From NCBI GenBank assembly GCA_964494325.1, contig CAZBTJ010000064.1, forward strand, positions 1 to 29,249: DNA of 29,249 bases, given 5' to 3'. Positions 14,801 to 22,440 of the stretch are shown in pieces. Every line of letters begins with the position of its first letter. Positions within the stretch are counted from its first letter, which is position 1. The DNA comes from JAIPFM01 sp964494325. Lineage in GTDB: Bacteria > Planctomycetota > Phycisphaerae > Sedimentisphaerales > Anaerobacaceae. The position numbers were made by a program, and so were the translations under genes. The notes beneath the pieces are model-generated. The model searched no databases and was not told where the DNA came from. It was given only the letters and a program-made list of their open reading frames with translations.

Positions 14801-15670
14801 ATGGCTGACATAACAGCTGCATCCGTTATGGAGCTTCGCAATATGAGCGGACAAGGCATGATGGATTGTAAGAGGGCATTGGGCGAAACTGAGGGTGATG
14901 TGGACCAGGCCATGGAGCTGCTTCGTAAGAAGGGCATGGCAACCTTGGCTAAACGTTCCGAACGTCAAGCTTCTGAAGGTCTCGTTGTTTGTAATACCTC
15001 AGATGACGGAAAAACCGTGGCCATGGCGACCTTGTGTTGCGAAACTGATTTTGTGACAAAGGGCGAAGGTTTTGTGGCTGTGGCAAAAAGCTTGTCTGAT
15101 TATGCAATGGCATGTGATGCGACAGAGGGCGTTGACGCCGTTCTGGCCACAAGCCTGGATGGCAAGACTTTTCAGGAATGTATCACGGATCTGGTCAGTC
15201 AGACTGGCGAGAAAACTGAAGTGGGCAACTATGCCAAGTATAAATTGGATGGCGCTGGTTTGATCAGTACCTATATCCACTTTAATGGCAAGGTTGGCGC
15301 CATGATCAAGATCGAGACCAGTGATGACGCAGTGGCTGACGCAGACGTCGTAAAGGCCATGGCCTCTGATATTTGTATGCATATTTCTGCCATCAAACCT
15401 CTGGCTCTGGACAAGAGTGGTATTGATGCCGAGGTCGTTGAAAAAGAGCGTCGGATTTATACTGAGCAGGTCAAGGATAAGCCTGCGCAGATCATCGGCA
15501 AGATTATTGAGGGCAAGCTGGGTCGTTTTTACGCGGACAATTGCCTGCTTCAGCAGCCTTTTGTCAAAGATGACAAAAAAAACGTGGAGCAGGCCTTGGC
15601 TGATGCTGCCAAACAAGGTGGTGGCGAAGCGAAGCTGGTTCAATTTGTCAGATTTGAAGTCGGCCAATAA
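14801..15670 (+). CDS. tsf: Translation elongation factor Ts
   Basis: A 289-residue guanine-nucleotide exchange factor that recycles EF-Tu. The N-terminal UBA-like domain is clear (VMELRNMSGQGMMDCKRAL, then EGDVDQAMELLRKKG). The EF-Tu-contacting motif T82-D83-F84-V85 is present in CCETDFVTKGE. The core dimerisation-type domain follows to about 250. The ATG at 14801 is preceded by AGGAG (14787-14791); an in-frame TTG at 14792 is less likely. It is second in the rpsB-tsf-pyrH-frr group, about 84 bases after rpsB. Confidence 0.96.
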   Translation: MADITAASVMELRNMSGQGMMDCKRALGETEGDVDQAMELLRKKGMATLAKRSERQASEGLVVCNTSDDGKTVAMATLCCETDFVTKGEGFVAVAKSLSDYAMACDATEGVDAVLATSLDGKTFQECITDLVSQTGEKTEVGNYAKYKLDGAGLISTYIHFNGKVGAMIKIETSDDAVADADVVKAMASDICMHISAIKPLALDKSGIDAEVVEKERRIYTEQVKDKPAQIIGKIIEGKLGRFYADNCLLQQPFVKDDKKNVEQALADAAKQGGGEAKLVQFVRFEVGQ

Positions 15671-15795
15671 TTGCATTTAGTGCGTATTTGAGGCTGTCTA
15701 TCTATGGCAAAACCATGGAAAAGGAAACAACCAACTGTTTTTCTGAATCAGTTGTTTAGAATTCGAACGTATAGGTTTCTTTGAACGAGGGATTG

Positions 15796-16512
15796 ATGGC
15801 CAAGAGTCAGTACAAACGCATTTTATTGAAGTTATCAGGTGAAAGCCTGTGTGAACGTGGCGGTTCCGGGATTAGTGGAGCGGCTTTGGAATCGGTGGCC
15901 CAACGTGTGATGGAAATATGCACACTTGGGCCACAGGTTTGTCTGGTTGTGGGGGCTGGTAATATTCTTCGGGGAGAGGCATTCTCAAAGTCCAGCAGGA
16001 TACCTCGAAATTCAGCGGACTATATGGGCATGCTTGCCACGATTATCAATGCCTGTGCCTTGCAGGAAACTCTCGAGAAGATGGGACAGCCTACGCGAGT
16101 TCTCAGTGCAATCGAAGTTTCAGCGCTCTGCGAGAAGTTTATTCGCAGACGAGCCATTCGTCATCTGGAAAGGGGACGTGTGGTTATTCTGGCTGGGGGT
16201 ACTGGCAATCCTTTCTTCACCACAGATACCTGTGCTGCGTTAAGGGCCTCAGAGCTGGATGTGGATCTCTTGGTCAAGGCGACAAAAGTTGATGGTGTGT
16301 ACGACAGCGATCCCATGACGAATAAAGATGCCAAGCTGTTTGATACGCTGAGCTATGAAGATGTACTCAAGAAGAATCTCAAGGTCATGGATCACTCGGC
16401 CATCAGCCTGTGCCGTGAAAACCACGTGCCTTTGATTGTGCTGAACATTTTCGAACAAGGGAACATGGCCAAAGCCATTTGCGGTGAAACCGTTGGCACT
16501 TTGGTGAAGTAA
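15796..16512 (+). CDS. pyrH: UMP kinase
   Basis: A 238-residue uridylate kinase of the amino-acid kinase fold, converting UMP to UDP in pyrimidine biosynthesis. Family motifs are LLKLSGESL near the N-terminus, VVGAGNILRGE, the uridylate-kinase stretch SADYMGMLATIINACALQ, GGTGNPFFTTDT, and LLVKATKVDGVYDSDP. The ATG at 15796 has GAGGG just upstream, with a short gap. The 125-base gap after tsf holds a small CAACTG (15732-15737) / CAGTTG (15749-15754) stem but no clear terminator or promoter. Allosteric control by GTP and UTP is known for the family but cannot be read here. Confidence 0.96.
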   Translation: MAKSQYKRILLKLSGESLCERGGSGISGAALESVAQRVMEICTLGPQVCLVVGAGNILRGEAFSKSSRIPRNSADYMGMLATIINACALQETLEKMGQPTRVLSAIEVSALCEKFIRRRAIRHLERGRVVILAGGTGNPFFTTDTCAALRASELDVDLLVKATKVDGVYDSDPMTNKDAKLFDTLSYEDVLKKNLKVMDHSAISLCRENHVPLIVLNIFEQGNMAKAICGETVGTLVK

Positions 16513-16519
16513 GCAACCG

Positions 16520-16547
16520 GTTTTAAGTTTTAGGTTTTAGGTGTTAA
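16520..16547. repeat. Tandem heptamer tract between pyrH and frr
   Basis: Four units of 7: gttttaa, gttttag, gttttag, gtgttaa. The reverse complement (ttaacac, ctaaaac, ctaaaac, ttaaaac) matches units of the 10931 tract, so the same family occurs in the opposite orientation. It begins seven bases after the pyrH stop. Confidence 0.82.
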
Positions 16548-16581
16548 GCAGGTTCGCACTGAATAAGAAAGAGGAGTTGTT

Positions 16582-17142
16582 ATGTCTGTTGACGCAATTA
16601 CGTCTGAAAGTAAATCGAAAATGGAAAAGGCCGTGGCTGTTTTGCAGGACGAGCTAAAGGGATTTCGAACAGGCAGAGCCTCCACCGCCCTGGTAGACAA
16701 TATCAAAGTTGACTACTATGGTACACTCACGCCTATAAAACAACTGGCCTCACTGGCCACGCCTCAGGCTGATGCCATTATGATCAAGCCTTTTGACGCA
16801 GGCGCGTTGCAGGGCATTGAAAAGGCGATTAAAAGCAGTGACCTCAGTATTGCGCCCATTATTGAAGGTAAATTCATTCGTTTAAGCATCCCGCCCTTGA
16901 GTGAGGAACGACGTAAGCAGTTGGTCAATCAGGCCAAACAAACCGGTGAAAATGCCAAGGTCAGTGTGAGAAATGTCCGCCGTGATGCCAATAAGCACCT
17001 TGAGAAGGAAGAAAAAGACAGCATCATCACAGAGGATGATCTCAAGGGTGGTAAGAAACACATGGACGATCTGACCAAATCCTACGTGGAAAAGGTGGAT
17101 CATATGGTCAAGCACAAGTCTGACGAAATCCTGTTGGATTAG
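16582..17142 (+). CDS. frr: Ribosome recycling factor
   Basis: A 186-residue RRF that, with EF-G, splits post-termination ribosomes. Length is exactly typical. Conserved parts are LKGFRTGRAS near residue 30, the short beta domain with VDYYGTLTPIKQLAS, and the long C-terminal helix with RLSIPPLSEERRKQLV and NVRRDANKHLEKEEKD. AGAGGAG (16570-16576) precedes the ATG. It closes the rpsB-tsf-pyrH-frr cluster. A run of nine G residues lies just beyond its stop. Confidence 0.97.
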   Translation: MSVDAITSESKSKMEKAVAVLQDELKGFRTGRASTALVDNIKVDYYGTLTPIKQLASLATPQADAIMIKPFDAGALQGIEKAIKSSDLSIAPIIEGKFIRLSIPPLSEERRKQLVNQAKQTGENAKVSVRNVRRDANKHLEKEEKDSIITEDDLKGGKKHMDDLTKSYVEKVDHMVKHKSDEILLD

Positions 17143-17594
17143 TGTGGTGTTTCCGTGATTCTGTTGGGGGGGGGCACCAGCAAAGAAAACGCCTGGGTGG
17201 ACACACGGCATGTCCGGGATCTGACCGTTGATTTCTGCATCCTTCACACTGGCACCTCGCGGCAATCCTACACCTTGGCAGGCACACGACATCCAGCATT
17301 TTAATAGTGTAAATGCGTAAACAGGGTCACGTGGCTTGAGCACGGTGGCCCCCTTTCTGTTGTCCCACCCACTCCGTCGCATACTGAACGAGCCTCATGG
17401 CCGTATTGGGCCATGTGTTTTTCTGTCTGGCCGTTGGATGAAAAGCCAGAAAATTCGAAACCAGCGACAGAAAAAAGCCTTATAAAGATAGAAATAAGTG
17501 TGCAACTCTGGGGTATGCACCGAAGTAGTAAATGGGTCTGACAACAATTAATGATCTTTTCCAAGGTTTGAGACTCCCTTAGAGAGGACCTAGC
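17143..17594. other. 452-base spacer between frr and the AsmA-like gene
   Basis: I see no supportable gene. There is a G9 run at 17166-17174, only short open frames on either strand that look like nothing I know, a possible terminator at 17396-17422, a nearby TCTGGC/GCCAGA pairing, and an A+T-rich stretch around 17475-17500 with TATAAA that could be a promoter for the next gene. The sequence may contain a decayed gene; the frames were too short to decide. Confidence 0.55.
17396..17422 (+). terminator. Possible terminator or attenuator
   Basis: CATGGCC (17396-17402) pairs with GGCCATG (17409-17415) over a 6-base loop and is followed by TG and five T residues. It lies 250 bases after frr, so it may end that transcript late or regulate the following gene. 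Confidence 0.45.
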
Positions 17595-20531
17595 ATGAGA
17601 CGAAAGAAACGTATTGCACGCCGAAAGAAATGGATTTGGATCGTCTCGATCGGTCTGTTTCTTCTGTTGTTGGCAGTCAGCAGTCTGCCCTCCATTCTGT
17701 CGACTTCACCCTGTCGTCACTATATACTGGCCCGCGTTAATCAGTCCTTGTCAGGACGTGCCAATGTGGGGCAATGGTCCTTGGGGTGGTTTAGTGGCGT
17801 GCATATCAAGGACCTGACGTTTCAGGATACGCTGGGTGTGACCGAGGTGACAATCAAGGGAATCAAGGCCAAACCGCATCTGACGTCATTCCTTACGGGG
17901 CGTGGGTCTTTTGGCCACACCGTGATTGATCAGCCGAGGGTACGGTGGACTGTGCGGCCGGTGGACTCGACCACACAGCAGCCCTCCTTGGGGCGTGTCG
18001 GGGTAGTCGGGTTGCCGCTCAGCAATCTGGACCTGGAGGTGCGCGACGGTGTGATCGAGGTGGTGGACCTGGAGCAGCGGGTCAGTACCCTCTCCAATGT
18101 GCAGACGCGCTTGACCCTGACGCCGAAGCACAGTCAGTGGGTCATGGCCGCATCCATGCCCGTGGGCCCTGCGCAGGGTACGATTCAGGCTGAGGTGTCT
18201 GTGGATCAACCTGTGACAAAGGCCTGGGATCTCAAAGGGACGTCAGGCCTATGGAGTGTGGACGTCAACGCGCTAGATCTGAGCAGCCTCCAGGCCGTAC
18301 TTAGTCTGGCCAAAGTGGATCTGGACCTCAAGGGCCTGGTGAATGCCCAGCTTAAGGGGCAGGTGACAGAAGGCCGTCTCGATCACGCCAAGGGACAGGT
18401 CAATGCCAGGGGGCTGGAGGCCTCCGGAGACCTCTTGAAGGGCGACCGCTTGGCCACGAGCGAGTTGGATGTGTCCCTGGACATGATCCATGAGGGTGGC
18501 TCAATCCAAATCAATAGCCTGTCTCTCAACAGTGACTGGATGACATCCAATCTCAAGGGGTCTCTGCCAGTGGACAAGGACAAGGCCTATGTGATGTCAG
18601 GCGACTTTGATGTGGACGTGGCGGCCATGGCCGCGCAATTACCCCATACGCTTTCTATCCAGCTCGGCATGCAGATCAGCCAGGGCAGGGCGTCAGGGCA
18701 ATTTGATGTGTCCGGGTCGCAGATTAACGGGCAGGTGCGCCTTGAAAACCTGAAGGGACTGGTTGAGCATAAGGAGGTCTCCTTGAGTCAACCGGTGCAG
18801 GCCCAGGTCAAGATGAGGATTGACCAGGGGCAGTACCAGATCGATGCCCTGGATCTGTCTGCCTCCTTTGCCGGGGTTCAGGCGTCAGGCACTGCAGAAC
18901 GTGTCCAGTTTACTGAGTGGGTAGACCTGGGCCTGATGCAGGCCGAGTTGGGTCGATTTGTCAATATGGGGCCCTTGAAAATGGCCGGCCGTCTGTCTTC
19001 CAAAGGGACTGTGGTCCTGGGCCCGGATCAATGGCGTCTGACTGGCACGTCTGTCTGTGACCAACTGAATCTGATAAACGGGCAGGGACTGAGCCTTCGC
19101 GAACCCAAATCGCAGATGACCTATGAGGTGTCCTACGACGCAAAGCAGCAGATCGTGTCGCTCGCATCACTGGAAGCCTCTGGCAGTTTTGGCGCGGTGG
19201 GATGTGGCCCATCTCAGATCAACCTTCAGACAAAGGCGGCTGAGATTCAGGCCCATGCCACGGGGCTGGATCTGGGCAGGCTTACTCAGTATGGTGCGTT
19301 GTTCAATTTGGCGCCAGAGGGGTTGGTGCTCCAGGGCAAGGCTGACTCTCAACTGCAGTGCTCAATTCAAGGGCCGCACATCAATGCGACGGCCCGGCAA
19401 ACGCGTGTGACTGCATTGACCTTAACCATGCCTGAAAAGGCCCCATTTGTGCAGGATTACGTGGATCTGACCTGTGAGGTCAGCCTGGATACTGAGAGCC
19501 AATCCATTGATCTGCAGTCCCTTGAATTGACCACACCGCAGATCAAGATATCCAAGGTCAGGGCCAGTCGTGCGGTTAAGGGCGATACCACTCGCATCCA
19601 GGCTGAAGCGACCTGCCAATATGATCTCGAGGCGATCCAGGGGGTGGTGGCGGACCTGTTACCCGAGGGTCTGGACATGGCAGGCCAGCGTACTGGGCAC
19701 ATCCAGTTTGACTCGACCTATCCTACGGCTGATCCCAATGGGCTCTTTGCCTCAGCGTCAGGAAAGACGCGATTCGGATTTGACCGTGCTGCCTATATGG
19801 GGCTGGCATTTGGACCGACAGATGTGAATGCGGTATTTGACAGGGGCGTCCTCAGGGTCGAGCCTTTTGAGACGCGGGTCAACCAGGGCACGTTTGCCTT
19901 TGCCAGTACCACTGATTTCCGTAAAACGCCGGTGTTGATGAGTCTTCCGAGGCCCATGGTCATGGCTCAATCTGTGCAGGTGACCCCTGCCACGACGCAG
20001 CAATTGTTTCGGTACCTCAATCCCATGTTTGCCAATTTGACCGATGTGAGCGGAGAGTTCAGTTTTGCCTGCGATCATCTTGCATTGCCCTTAAAGCGTG
20101 AAGGGGCCAGGGAACTTGAAATGCGGGGGACCCTGGCCATGAATAATGTGATCTTGAGCGGTTCAAGCCTGTTGAGTCAGATTCTGTCTCAAGTCGGCAG
20201 TGGCCCCCTCAATGCGCAGCGCATGGAGATACGGCCCACACAATTTACCGTGAGTCAGGGGGTGGTTCAGTACGACGATATGCCCATCATCGTGGGGGAC
20301 AATCCCGTGAATTTTTCGGGCCGCATTGGTCTGGACGACAGCCTTCAGATGAAGGTGGTGCTGCCGTACACCAGGGGCGGTCGCACAGTCAGGGTCGGAG
20401 ATGCATCGCAGGATCGGTGGGTGGTTGACTTGACCGGCACGATCAATCAGCCACAGATCAAGATAGACAGTGTCGTGGATCAGCTCCTGGAAATGGGGCT
20501 CAGACGCGGGTTGGAGGGGCTGTTTAAGTAA
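17595..20531 (+). CDS. AsmA-like envelope protein
   Basis: A 978-residue protein with a basic N-terminus and one signal-anchor helix at about residues 13-33. A long beta-rich periplasmic region follows, of the kind seen in AsmA/TamB/YhdP proteins. Those proteins form elongated hydrophobic grooves and affect lipid transport or outer-membrane assembly. Typical stretches are VNQSLSGRANVGQWSLGWFSG near residue 50, repeated sequences of the type LKGLVNAQLKGQV, and a C-terminal AsmA-like end around NPVNFSGRIGLDDSLQMKVVLP. AGAGGA sits six bases before the ATG. The G+C content seems a little higher than in the neighbours. Assignment is by fold-level resemblance, not by an invariant motif; a more exact subfamily cannot be given. 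Confidence 0.75.
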   Translation: MRRKKRIARRKKWIWIVSIGLFLLLLAVSSLPSILSTSPCRHYILARVNQSLSGRANVGQWSLGWFSGVHIKDLTFQDTLGVTEVTIKGIKAKPHLTSFLTGRGSFGHTVIDQPRVRWTVRPVDSTTQQPSLGRVGVVGLPLSNLDLEVRDGVIEVVDLEQRVSTLSNVQTRLTLTPKHSQWVMAASMPVGPAQGTIQAEVSVDQPVTKAWDLKGTSGLWSVDVNALDLSSLQAVLSLAKVDLDLKGLVNAQLKGQVTEGRLDHAKGQVNARGLEASGDLLKGDRLATSELDVSLDMIHEGGSIQINSLSLNSDWMTSNLKGSLPVDKDKAYVMSGDFDVDVAAMAAQLPHTLSIQLGMQISQGRASGQFDVSGSQINGQVRLENLKGLVEHKEVSLSQPVQAQVKMRIDQGQYQIDALDLSASFAGVQASGTAERVQFTEWVDLGLMQAELGRFVNMGPLKMAGRLSSKGTVVLGPDQWRLTGTSVCDQLNLINGQGLSLREPKSQMTYEVSYDAKQQIVSLASLEASGSFGAVGCGPSQINLQTKAAEIQAHATGLDLGRLTQYGALFNLAPEGLVLQGKADSQLQCSIQGPHINATARQTRVTALTLTMPEKAPFVQDYVDLTCEVSLDTESQSIDLQSLELTTPQIKISKVRASRAVKGDTTRIQAEATCQYDLEAIQGVVADLLPEGLDMAGQRTGHIQFDSTYPTADPNGLFASASGKTRFGFDRAAYMGLAFGPTDVNAVFDRGVLRVEPFETRVNQGTFAFASTTDFRKTPVLMSLPRPMVMAQSVQVTPATTQQLFRYLNPMFANLTDVSGEFSFACDHLALPLKREGARELEMRGTLAMNNVILSGSSLLSQILSQVGSGPLNAQRMEIRPTQFTVSQGVVQYDDMPIIVGDNPVNFSGRIGLDDSLQMKVVLPYTRGGRTVRVGDASQDRWVVDLTGTINQPQIKIDSVVDQLLEMGLRRGLEGLFK

Positions 20532-20547
20532 CAGGGCGATTGAAAAA

Positions 20548-20575
20548 AGTCCAGAGTCCAGAGTTCTAGGTTCTT
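20548..20575. repeat. Tandem heptamer tract between the AsmA-like gene and yjbQ
   Basis: Four units of 7: agtccag, agtccag, agttcta, ggttctt. It lies in the 57-base space between two convergent genes. The period equals that of the other tracts although the sequence differs from the 10931 type. Confidence 0.75.
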
Positions 20576-20588
20576 GAATAGGGCCTGG

Positions 20589-21005
20589 CTACTCGCCGAT
20601 GATCTTGACCAGCAGACGTTTTTTTCGTTTGCCATCAAATTCGTAGTAGAAGATGTGTTCCCATGGCCCCAGGTGCAGCTTGCCTTCGGTGATGGCAACC
20701 ACAACTTCTCTGCCCATCACTTGACGTTTCATGTGGGCATCGGCATTGTCTTCATAACCATTGTGCCGGTATTGGTTATGCGGTTTTTCAGGCGCAAGCT
20801 TCTCCAGCCACAGCTCATAGTCACTGTGTAGACCAGATTCGTTGTCATTGATGAATACCGAGGCTGTGATGTGCATCGCATTGACCAGTATGAGTCCGTC
20901 TGTGACCCCACTTTTCTCAACCAATTGTTCGATCTTATCCTGAATCGAAATGATCTGCCGCCGCTTCGGTACATCCATCCAAATCTCTTGGGTCAGTGTT
21001 TTCAT
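20589..21005 (-). CDS. yjbQ: YjbQ / UPF0047 family protein
   Basis: A 138-residue protein of the YjbQ family; some members have weak thiamine-phosphate synthase activity, but the physiological role is unsettled. Family features are the opening IWMDVPKRRQIISIQDKIE, MHITASVFINDNESGLHSDYELWL, the histidine-rich NADAHMKRQVMG, EGKLHLGPWEHIFYYEFDG and the basic C-terminal KRLLVKII. I use the ATG at 21005 because GAGG is six bases upstream on the minus strand. The ATG at 21017 would add four residues. The gene is transcribed away from the GH105-like gene and converges on the AsmA-like gene. Confidence 0.9.
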   Translation of the reverse strand: MKTLTQEIWMDVPKRRQIISIQDKIEQLVEKSGVTDGLILVNAMHITASVFINDNESGLHSDYELWLEKLAPEKPHNQYRHNGYEDNADAHMKRQVMGREVVVAITEGKLHLGPWEHIFYYEFDGKRKKRLLVKIIGE

Positions 21006-21049
21006 GTCAAACCTCATGGATCCATTTTAAGTTGATCTGCTGGCATGTT

Positions 21050-21079
21050 AGTATAATAGTTTTGAACGCATAACAACAG
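21050..21079 (-). promoter_or_regulatory. Possible promoter of yjbQ
   Basis: On the minus strand TATACT (plus-strand 21050-21055) is a good -10 box. An acceptable -35 box (TTGACA-like) is not obvious at the right distance, the closest being TGTTGT at 17 bases or CTGTTG at 18. The position, about 45 bases upstream of the start, is right. Confidence 0.35.
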
Positions 21080-21109
21080 GTTATGACTTTGAAAAATATG
21101 GGCTTGAGA

Positions 21110-21138
21110 TTGTTTTATGGCCCGGGCGATACTATACT
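21110..21138 (+). promoter_or_regulatory. Candidate promoter of the GH105-like gene
   Basis: TTGTTT (21110-21115) and TATACT (21133-21138) are separated by exactly 17 bases. Transcription would start near 21145, which excludes the in-frame ATG at 21117 and supports the start at 21186. Confidence 0.5.
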
Positions 21139-21185
21139 CTGGCATGGATTGGAAATCGCTTTTAGCAACCCAAGGAATGGTTTTT

Positions 21186-22274
21186 ATGTTTAAGAACGGT
21201 ATCATGATCGCGTGTTTGGTTGGGGTGGGATTGATTATGGGTGGTTGTGTACCGGCCCAAAAGTCCTTGCCCAAGGTATTCAAGCAATGGCCCAAAGCAA
21301 AATCGCCCGAGGAGATGGGATGGGGGGTATCAGAGGATATACTGCCCCGCCTGGGTATCAAAAAGACGACCGCACACCCCTGTGAAGATGCCATGTGGGT
21401 CTTTATGGCTCGATATGCCGAGGTCAAGGAGGATCAGGCCTTGATGGGCAAGGTACTGGGACAATTTGACAATCTACTCACGGCTGAAGGCCAAGCTTTG
21501 ATATCCAAAGAGCCTCTTGCTGACCATTCTGTCTTTGGTGCCGTGCCCCTTGAATTGTACCTCCATACCCATGATCCGCGTTATCTGGAGATGGGCCAGA
21601 CCGTCGCAGATCGACAATGGACTTCTCCGGATGCCAATAATCTGTCAGGTGAGACACGTTTCTCTCTTCTGGACATGTATGCGATAACCCTCCTGCAGGT
21701 CCAGGCCTATCGCGCCACAGGCGACTCGATGTATTTGGATCGGGCTGCTCGCCACATGGTGGCTTGCCTGAATAGACTTCAGCGTCCCAACGGTCTATTC
21801 TATCATGACCCTGACTTCCCGTATTTCTTTGGGCGAGGCAATGGGTGGGCTGCTGTTGGTTTGACCGAGTTACTTTTGCAGTTGCCCGAGAGTCACCCCC
21901 AACACGCCCGTGTGTTTGAGGGCTATCTCAAAATGATGACCTCATTGCTCAGTTATCAAGATGACGACGGCTTGTGGCACCAGCTCATTGACTACAAACA
22001 GTCCTACAAAGAAACTTCTTGCACAGCTATGTTTACCTATGCCTTCGTCCAGGGTGTCAAACGTGGGTGGTTGTCTGAAGACGAATATGGCTTGGCTGTT
22101 CGAAACAGCTGGCTTGCCCTGGCCGACAGGGTGGATGAGCAGGGTCAATTGGAAGGTGTGTGCGGAGATACGCCACCACGTGATAGCCTGGAATACTATC
22201 TCACCCGTCCTAAAGAAAAGGGCAACGCCTACGGCCAGGTTGCCATGCTCTGGTGTATTGTGGTCCTACTCTAA
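21186..22274 (+). CDS. Glycoside hydrolase family 88/105-like lipoprotein
   Basis: A 362-residue lipoprotein related to unsaturated glucuronyl/rhamnogalacturonyl hydrolases (YteR type), which remove the unsaturated uronic acid left by polysaccharide lyases. The signature FFGRGNGWAAVGLTELL (about 214-230) is strong, and D163 in SLLDMYAI is a candidate for the family's catalytic acid. The N-terminus is a lipoprotein signal with C21 after LIMGG. The start at 21186 is supported by AAGGAA at 21172-21177, by the lipobox and by the promoter at 21110-21138. An alpha/alpha barrel fold is expected. It is followed after 166 bases by the beta-helix gene, so the two may serve one substrate. The substrate is not known. 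Confidence 0.85.
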   Translation: MFKNGIMIACLVGVGLIMGGCVPAQKSLPKVFKQWPKAKSPEEMGWGVSEDILPRLGIKKTTAHPCEDAMWVFMARYAEVKEDQALMGKVLGQFDNLLTAEGQALISKEPLADHSVFGAVPLELYLHTHDPRYLEMGQTVADRQWTSPDANNLSGETRFSLLDMYAITLLQVQAYRATGDSMYLDRAARHMVACLNRLQRPNGLFYHDPDFPYFFGRGNGWAAVGLTELLLQLPESHPQHARVFEGYLKMMTSLLSYQDDDGLWHQLIDYKQSYKETSCTAMFTYAFVQGVKRGWLSEDEYGLAVRNSWLALADRVDEQGQLEGVCGDTPPRDSLEYYLTRPKEKGNAYGQVAMLWCIVVLL

Positions 22275-22377
22275 ATCGGAGAGATCCCTTGCAACATCTT
22301 GGGGTGTGTCGCTTTGGAGGGTTCTTGGGTTTAGATTAATTTCCGCAAATAATGGTGGGATTTACAGAAAGATCCTT

Positions 22378-22383
22378 TATAAT
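22378..22383 (+). promoter_or_regulatory. Isolated consensus -10 box before the beta-helix gene
   Basis: A perfect TATAAT, 57 bases upstream of the chosen start at 22441. No convincing -35 box lies 16-18 bases before it, so the promoter call is tentative. Confidence 0.3.
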
Positions 22384-22440
22384 AGGACCTGCGAGGTGAG
22401 TATCAGAAAATGGTATTCATAACCTATGAAAGGATCTAAA

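Noticed and set aside
16882..17382. Open frame of 166 codons on the minus strand overlapping frr and the following spacer
   Set aside because: Half of it is antisense to the well-supported frr gene and the product resembles nothing I know.
17108..17564. Short frames on both strands in the spacer after frr
   Set aside because: All are under 90 codons, without start signals or recognisable motifs; not enough to call even a pseudogene.
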